From NCBI GenBank assembly GCA_003135255.1, contig PLAX01000088.1, positions 1 through 12,332 of the forward strand: a stretch of DNA of 12,332 nt. Direction: 5' to 3'. Source of the stretch: Candidatus Dormiibacterota bacterium (GTDB taxonomy: Bacteria; Chloroflexota; Dormibacteria; Aeolococcales; Aeolococcaceae). Each line of letters opens with the position of its first letter. The first letter of the stretch is position 1. Below the pieces are notes generated by a model. That model saw only the letters and a list, made by a program, of their open reading frames with translations. It was not told the origin of the DNA and searched no databases. The position numbers and the translations under genes are program-made. Below, in pieces: positions 1 through 8,741 of the stretch.

Positions 1-150
1 GGCTCCAACCGGCCGTACCGGTGCAAGGTGCGCGCCCCCTCCTTCAGCAACCTGAGCGCCCTGCCCCACATGGCTGTGGGTGAGCTGCTCTCCGATCTGG
101 TCGCCATCATCGGCTCGATCGACATTGTCCTGGGGGATGTCGATAGATGA
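1..150 (+). CDS. nuoD: NADH-quinone oxidoreductase subunit D, C-terminal end (partial)
   Basis: Frame 1 is open from the left edge to a TGA at 148-150 and encodes the last 49 residues of NuoD, the 49-kDa-type subunit that lines the quinone pocket of complex I together with NuoB and NuoH. The segment carries the typical family ending: a basic RPYRCKVRAPSF stretch, then an NLSALPHM / GELLSDLVAIIGSIDIV block, and the terminal LGDVDR. The quinone-binding histidine and tyrosine of the family lie upstream, outside the window. The stop overlaps the nuoE start by four bases (ATGA), which agrees with a single operon. It cannot be told from this fragment whether it is a stand-alone NuoD or a NuoCD fusion. 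The identification rests on this short but highly conserved tail and on the gene order that follows. Confidence 0.93.
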   Translation, partial: GSNRPYRCKVRAPSFSNLSALPHMAVGELLSDLVAIIGSIDIVLGDVDR

Positions 151-695
151 ATGTGCTGACCCCGAAGACCCGGGCTGAGATCGAGCGGCAGCGCGATCGC
201 TACCCGCAGGCACGCAGCGCCGTGCTGCCGTCCCTCTGGGCGGTCCAGCACCAGCTCGGCTACCTGAGCCCGGAGGGGATGACGGAGGTGGCCGAGCTGC
301 TCCGGCTCACCCCCAGCGAGGTCGAGGCGGTCGCCAGCTTCTACTCCATGTACTTCGACCGCCCCGGCGGGCGCCACCACGTCCTCGTGTGCATCAACGT
401 CTCCTGCGCGCTGCGCGGCGCCGAGGAGATCGTCTCCCACCTGGAGAACCGGCTCGGCTGCCCGTCGGGCGGGACCACCGAGGACGGCGCCTTCACCTGG
501 GAGCAGACGGTCGAATGCCTGGGCGCCTGCGGCGGCGCGCCCGCCATGCAGGTTGACCACCACTTCCAGGAGAACCTCACCCCGGAGCGGGTCGACGCCA
601 TCCTCGACGAGGTGCGCGCCGCGTCGGCATCCGAAACGCACGGGCCGTCTCTCTGGCACCGCCTCGCCGCCAGGCTTGGGAAGGCGGGGCGCTGA
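147..695 (+). CDS. nuoE: NADH-quinone oxidoreductase subunit E (24-kDa, [2Fe-2S] N1a)
   Basis: A 182-residue thioredoxin-like ferredoxin of the NADH-dehydrogenase module, cytoplasmic, partner of NuoF. The N-terminal helical part (about 8-70) contains the family pattern LPSLWAVQHQLGYLSPEGM and the ASFYSMY motif. The thioredoxin-fold half has the four cluster ligands C82, C87, C124 and C128 in the normal Cx4C...Cx3C arrangement, the second pair within VECLGACGGAPAMQVD. The length is ordinary for the family; the last 25 residues or so are a basic, poorly conserved tail. The ATG at 147 is chosen because it gives the usual N-terminus, overlaps the nuoD stop as ATGA, and follows a purine-rich GGGGGA at 132-137. 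The stop overlaps the nuoF ATG by one base (TGATG). N1a is off the main electron path and close to FMN; this role is known from the family, not seen here. Confidence 0.97.
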   Translation: MNVLTPKTRAEIERQRDRYPQARSAVLPSLWAVQHQLGYLSPEGMTEVAELLRLTPSEVEAVASFYSMYFDRPGGRHHVLVCINVSCALRGAEEIVSHLENRLGCPSGGTTEDGAFTWEQTVECLGACGGAPAMQVDHHFQENLTPERVDAILDEVRAASASETHGPSLWHRLAARLGKAGR

Positions 696-1987
696 TGGCC
701 GAGCACCGGCTCCTGACCAAGGACTTCGGGACCGACGGTCTCCAGACCCTCGACGTCTACGAGCGCTGCGGCGGCTACGAGGGACTGCGCAAGGCGCTGC
801 GCACCCTGACCCCCGACGAGGTGGTCAGCGAGGTCAAGACCAGTGGCATCCGGGGCCGAGGCGGCGCCGGCTTCCCCACCGGGATGAAGTGGTCGTTCCT
901 CCCCAAGGACGTCCATCCCCGCTACCTGTGCGTCAACGCCGACGAGTCGGAGCCGGGTTGCTTCAAGGACCGGGCCCTCATCGACGAGAACCCGCACCAG
1001 CTCATCGAGGGGACGCTGATCGCGGCCTACGCGATCCACGCGCCGATCGCCTTCATCTACATCCGTGGCGAGTACCACGACCAGCGCCTGCTGCTGGAGC
1101 GCTGCGTCGAGGAGGCCCGCGCCGCCGGCTACATCGGCCGGGGCATCCTCGGCTCCGACTTCAGCTGCGACATCATCGTCCATGGCGGCGCCGGGGCCTA
1201 CATCTGCGGCGAGGAGACGGCGCTCATCGACTCGCTGGAGGGCTTGCGTGGCCAGCCCCGGCTCAAGCCGCCCTTCCCGGCCGTCAAGGGCCTCTACGGC
1301 CAGCCGACCGTCGTCAACAACGTGGAGACCCTCTCCAACCTGCCCCACATCGTCCTCCGCGGGGGCGCCTGGTTCGCCTCGGTGGGCACCGAGAAGAGCA
1401 CCGGGACCCGGCTCTTCTGCTGCAGCGGCCACATCAACCGCCCCGGCACCTACGAGATGGCCCTGGGCACCCCGATCCGCGAGCTCCTGGAGGAGGAGTG
1501 CCGCGGGGTCTGGAGAGGGCGCTCCCTCAAGGCCTTCCAGCCCGGCGGCGGCTCGATGCAGGTGCTCCTCCCCGAGCATCTCGACCTCCCTCTCGACATG
1601 GACGTCGTGGCCAAGGCAGGCTCGGCGCTCGGTGCTGGGGCCATGGTCTTCATGGACGAGACCACCTGCATGGTGGACGTTTCGATGCGCCTCGTCGACT
1701 TCTACCAGCACGAATCGTGCGGCAAATGCGCCCCCTGCCGGGAGGGCACCTACTTCGAGTCCGACCTGATGCACCGTCTGGAGGCGGGAGTGCTGACCCC
1801 GGCCGAGCTGTCGACCCTCACCGACATCTGCGACAACATGAACGGCAAGTGCTTCTGCCCACTGGGCGACACCGCCACCTGGTTCGTGATGTCCGCGTAC
1901 CAGGCGTTCCGCGGCGAGTTCGAGGAGCACTGCGGGGCGGGCGGATGTCCCGTCAAGCAGCGCAACGCCGAGCTGGTGACGGCCTAG
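695..1987 (+). CDS. nuoF: NADH-quinone oxidoreductase subunit F (51-kDa, NADH/FMN/[4Fe-4S] N3)
   Basis: A 430-residue catalytic subunit that oxidises NADH, passes two electrons to FMN and on to cluster N3. Visible in order: the glycine-rich nucleotide loop GIRGRGGAGFPTGMKW (51-66), the FMN/NADH motif NADESEPGCFKDR (81-93, with the conserved Glu of ADExEPG), the GAGAYICGEETALIDSLEG block (165-183), the KPPFPAVKGLYGQPT segment (191-205), and the N3 ligands C342, C345 and C348 in ESCGKCAPCREG, with C388 in FCPLGD as the fourth. Residue 89 is Cys where Thr is usual (EPGT); this is small and probably tolerated. Two further cysteines (C413, C418) lie in the C-terminal tail after N3 and are not known ligands. 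The ATG at 695 overlaps the nuoE stop and begins just ahead of conserved sequence. The nuoG ATG follows the TAG stop with no gap. Confidence 0.98.
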   Translation: MAEHRLLTKDFGTDGLQTLDVYERCGGYEGLRKALRTLTPDEVVSEVKTSGIRGRGGAGFPTGMKWSFLPKDVHPRYLCVNADESEPGCFKDRALIDENPHQLIEGTLIAAYAIHAPIAFIYIRGEYHDQRLLLERCVEEARAAGYIGRGILGSDFSCDIIVHGGAGAYICGEETALIDSLEGLRGQPRLKPPFPAVKGLYGQPTVVNNVETLSNLPHIVLRGGAWFASVGTEKSTGTRLFCCSGHINRPGTYEMALGTPIRELLEEECRGVWRGRSLKAFQPGGGSMQVLLPEHLDLPLDMDVVAKAGSALGAGAMVFMDETTCMVDVSMRLVDFYQHESCGKCAPCREGTYFESDLMHRLEAGVLTPAELSTLTDICDNMNGKCFCPLGDTATWFVMSAYQAFRGEFEEHCGAGGCPVKQRNAELVTA

Positions 1988-3930
<1,943 letters not shown>

Positions 3931-3934
<4 letters not shown>

Positions 3935-5016
3935 TCGCCTCCGCCTGGTGGGAGTACTACATCGGCCCTGACTGGTGGTGGGTCATCCTGGTCAAGGCCG
4001 TCATAGTCATCGTCTTCCTGATCACCGCCGGTGCCTACCTCACCCTGGCCGAGCGCAAGGTGGCGGCGCGCATCCAGCTGCGCATCGGGCCCAACCGGGT
4101 GGGCCCTCTCGGCCTCATGCAGCCCCTCGCCGACGCGGTCAAGCTGCTCTTCAAGGAGGACACCGCGCCCTCGGCCCGGGACAAGCTGCTCTACGTGGTC
4201 GCACCCGCCCTGGCCGGGGCGGCGGCCATGTTCGCCTTCGCGGCCATCCCGATCAGCGCGGTGAACTGCGTGGGCGGCCCGTCAATCGGCCAGGCGGCGC
4301 TCACGTGCCCGTCGGGATACGCGCTCCATTGGGACATCGCCCAGCTCAACGTCGGCCTTCTCTTCGTCCTCGCGATCACCTCCCTCGGCGTCTACTCCAT
4401 CTTCCTGGGCGGATGGTCGGCGAACAACAAGTACTCGCTGCTGGGCGGGCTCCGCTCGTCCGCTCAGCTCATCTCCTATGAGATGGCCGTGGCCTTTGCG
4501 CTGATCGGCCCGGTGATCCTCGCCGGGTCGCTCAACCTGGAGCAGTTGGTGAGCAACCAGCAGCACCTCTGGTACGTCTTTCTCCAGCCGCTCGCCTTCC
4601 TCCTCTACTTCACCGCCGCCCTGGCCGAGACCAACCGAGCCCCCTTTGACCTGCCCGAGGCCGAGCAGGAGCTGGTCGGCGGATACCACACCGAGTACGG
4701 GTCGATGCGCTTCGCCTTCTACTTCCTCGGTGAGTACATCAACATGGTCATCGTCGCCTCCATCGCCACCACGCTCTTCCTGGGTGGGTGGCTGTCGCCG
4801 CTGCCGACCAGCTGGATCATCGTGGGCTGGATCCCCGGGGTGGTCTGGTACCTGATCAAGGTGGCGGTCCTCCTCTTCGTCATGATGTGGATCCGCTGGA
4901 CCCTACCCCGGCTGCGCTACGACCGGCTGATGAACCTGGGGTGGAAGGTGCTGCTGCCGCTCGGTCTGATCAACGTCATGATCACCGGCACCATCGTCGC
5001 CCTGAGGGCCGGCTGA
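3931..5016 (+). CDS. nuoH: NADH-quinone oxidoreductase subunit H (ND1, quinone-site membrane anchor)
   Basis: A 361-residue membrane subunit that joins the peripheral arm to the membrane arm and forms part of the quinone chamber. About eight transmembrane helices are visible (roughly 18-38, 86-108, 141-160, 178-200, 212-232, 262-288, 296-320, 338-357). Both family signatures are present: AERKVAARIQLRIGPNRVGP (40-59) followed by LMQPLADAVKLLFKED (62-77), and the acidic loop FDLPEAEQELVGGYHTEYG (239-257), which holds the carboxylates that couple quinone chemistry to proton movement. The only two cysteines, C113 and C126, sit in the loop after the second helix, predicted to be external. The GTG at 3931 overlaps the nuoG TGA by four bases and gives the normal N-terminus. 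A GAGG lies at 3919-3923 (approximate). The stop overlaps the nuoI ATG by one base. Confidence 0.98.
5004..5008 (+). promoter_or_regulatory. Ribosome binding site for nuoI
   Basis: GAGGG inside the last codons of nuoH, seven bases before the ATG at 5016. It fixes the nuoI start at 5016 although the reading frame stays open upstream to 4788 inside nuoH. Confidence 0.6.
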
Positions 5017-5771
5017 TGTTCCGTGAGATCGCCCAGGGCATGAGCCTGACCCTCCGCACCATGTTCAAGAAGCCGATCACGGTGCAGTGGCCGGAGGAGC
5101 AGAAGCCTGCGACGCCGCGCCACCGCGGCCGGCACATCCTCCACCGCTACGACAACGGGCTGGAGAAGTGCATCGGTTGCGAGCTCTGCGCGGCCGCCTG
5201 CCCGGTGGGCTGCATCTACGTCGGTTCCGCCGAGAACCCCAAGGACCACCCGATCTCGCCCGGGGAGCGGTACGCCGAGCGCTACGAGATCAACCTGATG
5301 CGCTGCATCTTCTGCGGCTACTGCGCCGAGGCCTGCCCCACCGAGGCGATCACCCTCGGGCCGCGCTTCGACCTGGCCGACTACCGCCGCGAGCGGACGG
5401 TGGTGACCAAGGCCGAGCTGCTCGAGGCCTGGCCCCACTTCGAACAGGGGCGTGGCCCGTCGGCGCCGCGCGGAGCGGGCTCCGACCAGCGCGGCCGCGA
5501 GCTGCAGGACCCGGGGGTCAGCCCGCGGGTGGCATGGGATGCGGCGCAGGCCGCGAAGGGAGACGCCACGCCGGTCCCCGGCGCTCACGGGATCATGAGC
5601 CGGCCGCCCAGCGTCGTTGGTCCCGCCGCCCGGAGCGGTGGGGGAAAGGTGGCATCCGCCACGGTCGAGACCCCGCCGGCGGCCGACGCACAGGCGACGG
5701 GGGAGGATCCCGCGGCGAGCGAGCCGCCCGCGTCCCTGACCCCGGTCAGGTCGCGGAGGCCCCGCGCGTGA
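5016..5771 (+). CDS. nuoI: NADH-quinone oxidoreductase subunit I (2x[4Fe-4S], N6a/N6b) with long C-terminal tail
   Basis: A 251-residue ferredoxin-type subunit passing electrons from NuoG towards NuoB/N2. An amphipathic N-terminus (MFREIAQGMSLTLRTMF) lies along the membrane arm. The two clusters are bound by C52/C55/C58...C107 and C97/C100/C103...C62, in the paired CIGCELCAAACP and CIFCGYCAEACP motifs, joined by the usual insert ending in ERYEINLMR. The conserved protein ends near residue 140 (VTKAELLEAWPHFE). The remaining roughly 110 residues are rich in Pro, Ala, Gly, Ser and Arg, have no cysteines and look disordered; most NuoI proteins are about 160-210 residues long. The ATG at 5016 overlaps the nuoH stop (TGATG) and has a good ribosome site; the upstream in-frame extension lies inside nuoH and is not coding. 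The stop overlaps the nuoJ GTG by four bases, which shows that the tail is not an assembly run-on. Confidence 0.97.
   Translation: MFREIAQGMSLTLRTMFKKPITVQWPEEQKPATPRHRGRHILHRYDNGLEKCIGCELCAAACPVGCIYVGSAENPKDHPISPGERYAERYEINLMRCIFCGYCAEACPTEAITLGPRFDLADYRRERTVVTKAELLEAWPHFEQGRGPSAPRGAGSDQRGRELQDPGVSPRVAWDAAQAAKGDATPVPGAHGIMSRPPSVVGPAARSGGGKVASATVETPPAADAQATGEDPAASEPPASLTPVRSRRPRA
5755..5759 (+). promoter_or_regulatory. Ribosome binding site for nuoJ
   Basis: A full GGAGG core within the end of nuoI, eight bases before the GTG at 5768. It is among the strongest ribosome sites in the operon and decides the nuoJ start: the frame is open far upstream, but nothing upstream resembles NuoJ. Confidence 0.75.
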
Positions 5772-6427
5772 ACGTCCTCCTCGCCATCCTGCTGATCCTG
5801 GCCGCCATCTCCGCCCTCGGGGTGGTGTTCTCCTCCAAGACCATCTACTCGGCGCTCTCCCTGGTGCTGACGGTCGCACTGCTCGCCGCCGTCTTCCTGG
5901 TGCTCAACGCCCAGTTTCTCTTCGTGGTCCAGCTGATCGTCTACGCCGGGGCGGTCATGGTCCTCTTCGTCTTCATCATCGCCCTGCTGGACCCGGCCGC
6001 CGAGGACCGGCCACGGATCTTCGACCTCCGTCTCATCCTCGGAGTGCTGGCGGTCGCCGGCCTCTGCACCGCGGTCTTCGTCGCCGCCCGCAACGACGTG
6101 ACCTACGACACCTCCTGCACCACGCAGGCGGTGACCTGCATGCACGGCTACACCGTGGGGAGCCTCGCCGCCACCGGTGACAACACCGCCGACCCCTTCC
6201 ACACCTTCGGCTTCCCGGAGAACGCGGTCAACCGCGCCGGCAACGTCCAGACCGTGGCCAACCAGATCTTCCACACCTACGTCCTCCCCTTCGAGATCAC
6301 CTCGCTGCTCCTGCTGGTCGCCGCGGTCGGTGCCGTCTACCTGACCCGCCGCGTCGCGGTCGGCCCGAGACGCGACCCGCAGGCCGAAGAAAGGTGGCGG
6401 GACGACCTGGTGGAGGGCGGGGAGTGA
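5768..6427 (+). CDS. nuoJ: NADH-quinone oxidoreductase subunit J (ND6)
   Basis: A 219-residue membrane subunit of the proton-pumping arm, between NuoH and NuoK. Five transmembrane helices are visible: about 2-20, 28-47, 52-74, 87-107 and 171-192. The third helix holds the diagnostic QLIVYAGAVMVLFVFI (55-70), the site of the pi-bulge involved in coupling in known structures. Between helices 4 and 5 is a hydrophilic loop of about 60 residues (109-170) containing C117 and C124 and a Thr/Asn/Gly-rich stretch. The C-terminus (RRVAVGPRRDPQAEERWRDD) is charged, in keeping with a cytoplasmic end and an external helix 4-5 loop. The start is GTG at 5768, supported by GGAGG at 5755-5759 and a four-base overlap with the nuoI stop. 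The frame runs open upstream to 5087 only by chance in GC-rich DNA. Confidence 0.96.
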   Translation: MNVLLAILLILAAISALGVVFSSKTIYSALSLVLTVALLAAVFLVLNAQFLFVVQLIVYAGAVMVLFVFIIALLDPAAEDRPRIFDLRLILGVLAVAGLCTAVFVAARNDVTYDTSCTTQAVTCMHGYTVGSLAATGDNTADPFHTFGFPENAVNRAGNVQTVANQIFHTYVLPFEITSLLLLVAAVGAVYLTRRVAVGPRRDPQAEERWRDDLVEGGE

Positions 6428-6738
6428 TGCTCTCCCAGGCGATGTTCCCTTGGCTGCTGCTCACCGCCGCATTCCTCTTCACCCTGGGAGCCCTGGGAGT
6501 GCTGATCCGGCGCAATCCCCTGGTCGTCTTCATGTGCATCGAGCTGATGCTCAACGCGGTCAACCTCGCCCTGGTCGGCTACTCCAGCTACCTCAACAGT
6601 GAGGAGGGCCAGGTCTTCGCCTTCATGGTCATCGTGGTGGCCGCCGCCGAGGTGGTGGTCGGCCTCGGCCTGCTGACCCGGGTGTTCAGCATCGGCCGCG
6701 AGCTGGACGTCGACGACCTCGACGAGATGAAGCAGTGA
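6427..6738 (+). CDS. nuoK: NADH-quinone oxidoreductase subunit K (ND4L)
   Basis: A 103-residue, three-helix membrane subunit of the proton-translocating arm, at normal family length. The two membrane glutamates needed for proton transfer are present: E39 in FMCIELMLNAVNLALVGYSS and E75 in VVAAAEVVVGLGLL. The short loop between helices 2 and 3 has the usual GQVFAF. I chose ATG 6427, which overlaps the nuoJ TGA as TGATG. A GTG at 6424, one codon earlier, overlaps the stop as GTGA and is as good; the GGAGG at 6412-6416 is ten bases from the ATG and seven from the GTG. A GTG at 6394 would add 11 Gly/Arg-rich residues from within nuoJ and is unlikely. The stop overlaps the nuoL GTG by four bases. 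The acidic C-terminus (ELDVDDLDE) is cytoplasmic by prediction. Confidence 0.96.
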   Translation: MLSQAMFPWLLLTAAFLFTLGALGVLIRRNPLVVFMCIELMLNAVNLALVGYSSYLNSEEGQVFAFMVIVVAAAEVVVGLGLLTRVFSIGRELDVDDLDEMKQ

Positions 6739-8741
6739 ACGCCTCGACCGCCGCGCTCCTCGCCGGCCTGGTGCTGCTCTTCCCGCTCGCGGGCAGCGCG
6801 CTCTGCGGCCTCATCGGCCCCGTGCTCGGCCGGCGGTTCGTCAACCTGGCCGGCACCCTCTCCATCGGGGCGGCGTTCGTGGTCACCCTGGTCATCTTCG
6901 TCCAGGTGCTGGGCGCCGCCTCCGGCCACCAGTCGACGACCGCCACGCTCTGGAACTGGCTGAATCTCGGCCCCGGCAACCTCAACGTCTCGGTCGACAT
7001 CACCATCGACCAGCTCTCGGTGCTGATGCTGCTGGTCATCACCGGGGTCGGCCTGCTGATCCACGTCTACTCGGTCGGCTACATGGAGCACGACCCGGGG
7101 GCGGCGCGGTTCTTCAGCTACATGAACTTCTTCATCTTCTCGATGGCGCTGCTGGTGCTGGCTGCCAACATGGTCATCCTGATCATCGGCTGGGCGGCCG
7201 TGGCGCTCTCCAGCTACCTGCTGATCGGCTTCTGGTACGAGCGGGAGAGCGCCGTGCTGGCCGCCCGCAAGGCCTTCATCACCCAGGTGATCGGCGACGT
7301 CGCGCTGGTGATCGCCGCCATCCTGATCTTCGTCAACCTGAGTGCGGTTCCCGCGTGTCCGCCCAACGAGAAGTGCGCGGGTCTTCCCCAAGCCCTGCAC
7401 ACGCTGAGCCTGCCCCAGATCTTCGCCCACGCCTCTTCTCTTGGCGTGGGGAGCCCGCTGATCACCCTGATCTGCATCCTGCTCGCGGTCGGAGCCTTCG
7501 CCAAGAGCGCCCAATTCCCGCTCCACACCTGGCTCCCCGACGCCATGGAGGGCCCCACCCCGGTGTCTGCGCTGATCCACGCGGCGACCATGGTGACCGC
7601 CGGCGTCTACCTGATCGCGCGCTTCCATTCGCTCTTCGACCTGGCCCCCATCGCCTCCGGGATGGTCGCCTGCGTGGGCATGGGCACCGCGGTGATGGCC
7701 GGCTTCATCGCCCTCTCCCAGGTCGACATCAAGCGGGTGATCGCCTACTCGACGATGTCCCAGATCGGGCTGATGATCTTCGCGGTGGGGATCGGCGCCT
7801 ACGCCGCCGGGATGTACCAGTTCCTGCTCCACGCCTTCTTCAAGGCGCTCCTCTTCCTCGCCGCCGGCAACGTGATCCACGCCGTGCACGATGAGCAGGA
7901 CATCCGCGAGATGGGCGGGCTCGACTCCCGGATGCGGGTGACCGCCTGGTGCTTCCTGGTGGGATCGCTGGCCCTGGCAGGCTTCCTCTTCGCGGGCATG
8001 TTCTCCAAGGAGGACCTGCTCGGCTTCGGCATGATCAACGGTCCCGGGAGCCCAGCCCTGTACATCGTCGGGATCGGCGTCAACGTGCTCACCGGCCTCT
8101 ACGCCTTCCGCCTCTACGGCACCACCTTCCGGGGTGAGCCGCGCTCGGAGGCCGCCCGCAACGCCCACGAGTCCAAGGCGGTGATGCTCTGGCCGGTGGT
8201 GATCCTGGCCGGGCTCTCGGCGCTCGCGGGCTGGATCCTGCAGTGGCCGGTCGCCTTCGGGCCGCACCTCATCGACGCCTTCCTCAACCCGGTGTTCACG
8301 AGTCCCGGGAGCGGGCCGATCGCCAAGGCGCCGCAGCTCTGGCCGGGGGTGCTCGGCTTCGTGATCGGGCTGACCTGCAGCCTGATCGGCATCGCCATCG
8401 CGCTGCGCATCTGGGTGCGTCACGACCTCGACCCGTCGCGTGCGCTGGCGCGGCCGGGGCTCCGGCTGCTGCCCCGGCTCTCCTTCAACAAGCTGTACTT
8501 CGACGAGCTCTACGACACCCTGCTGGTCCGCCCCACGCGCGCCCTGGGTCGCGGCCTGCGGCGGGTCGGCGACCCGGTGATGGACAGCTGGATCAAGGGC
8601 GTCTCGGACGTCGCCACCGACTTCAGCTCGGTGTTCCGGAGCGTCCAGACCGGTCTGATCCGCGACTACGCCTCCTACATGGTCCTCTTCGTGGTGATCT
8701 TCACCATCGGCGTCATGCTCGCGGCGGGGCTGGCGAGGTGA
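6735..8741 (+). CDS. nuoL: NADH-quinone oxidoreductase subunit L (ND5), TM5 glutamate replaced by alanine
   Basis: A 668-residue antiporter-like subunit at the far end of the membrane arm. Clear family markers: HVYSVGYMEHDPGAARFFSYMN (part, 110-131), YLLIGFWYE, the TM7-8 block AKSAQFPLHTWLPDAMEGP with K257, HAATMVTAG with H282, DIKRVIAYSTMSQIGLM, HAFFKALLFLAAG with K370, and FSKEDLLG with K425. The C-terminus has the FDELYDTLLVRP segment, the long lateral helix region and a final helix (about 647-664). The TM5 motif normally read as GWEGVGLCSYLLIG is GWAAVALSSYLLIG, so residue 154 is Ala instead of the near-invariant Glu (E144 in E. coli). A144 and V185 replace residues that are Asp134 and Arg175 in E. 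coli; D188 is kept. The TM6-7 loop has C208 and C214. The start is GTG 6735, overlapping the nuoK stop. There is no sign of frameshift, and the reading frame matches the family from end to end. Confidence 0.97.
   Translation: MNASTAALLAGLVLLFPLAGSALCGLIGPVLGRRFVNLAGTLSIGAAFVVTLVIFVQVLGAASGHQSTTATLWNWLNLGPGNLNVSVDITIDQLSVLMLLVITGVGLLIHVYSVGYMEHDPGAARFFSYMNFFIFSMALLVLAANMVILIIGWAAVALSSYLLIGFWYERESAVLAARKAFITQVIGDVALVIAAILIFVNLSAVPACPPNEKCAGLPQALHTLSLPQIFAHASSLGVGSPLITLICILLAVGAFAKSAQFPLHTWLPDAMEGPTPVSALIHAATMVTAGVYLIARFHSLFDLAPIASGMVACVGMGTAVMAGFIALSQVDIKRVIAYSTMSQIGLMIFAVGIGAYAAGMYQFLLHAFFKALLFLAAGNVIHAVHDEQDIREMGGLDSRMRVTAWCFLVGSLALAGFLFAGMFSKEDLLGFGMINGPGSPALYIVGIGVNVLTGLYAFRLYGTTFRGEPRSEAARNAHESKAVMLWPVVILAGLSALAGWILQWPVAFGPHLIDAFLNPVFTSPGSGPIAKAPQLWPGVLGFVIGLTCSLIGIAIALRIWVRHDLDPSRALARPGLRLLPRLSFNKLYFDELYDTLLVRPTRALGRGLRRVGDPVMDSWIKGVSDVATDFSSVFRSVQTGLIRDYASYMVLFVVIFTIGVMLAAGLAR

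Noticed and set aside
5087..5767. Long in-frame upstream extension of nuoJ through nuoI
   Set aside because: It is an Arg/Gly-rich out-of-frame reading of nuoI. The GGAGG at 5755-5759 and the GTGA overlap support the start at 5768.
6394..6426. Upstream GTG start for nuoK
   Set aside because: It adds 11 Gly/Arg-rich residues before the first helix, lies wholly within nuoJ, and is less consistent with the overlap pattern than ATG 6427 or GTG 6424.
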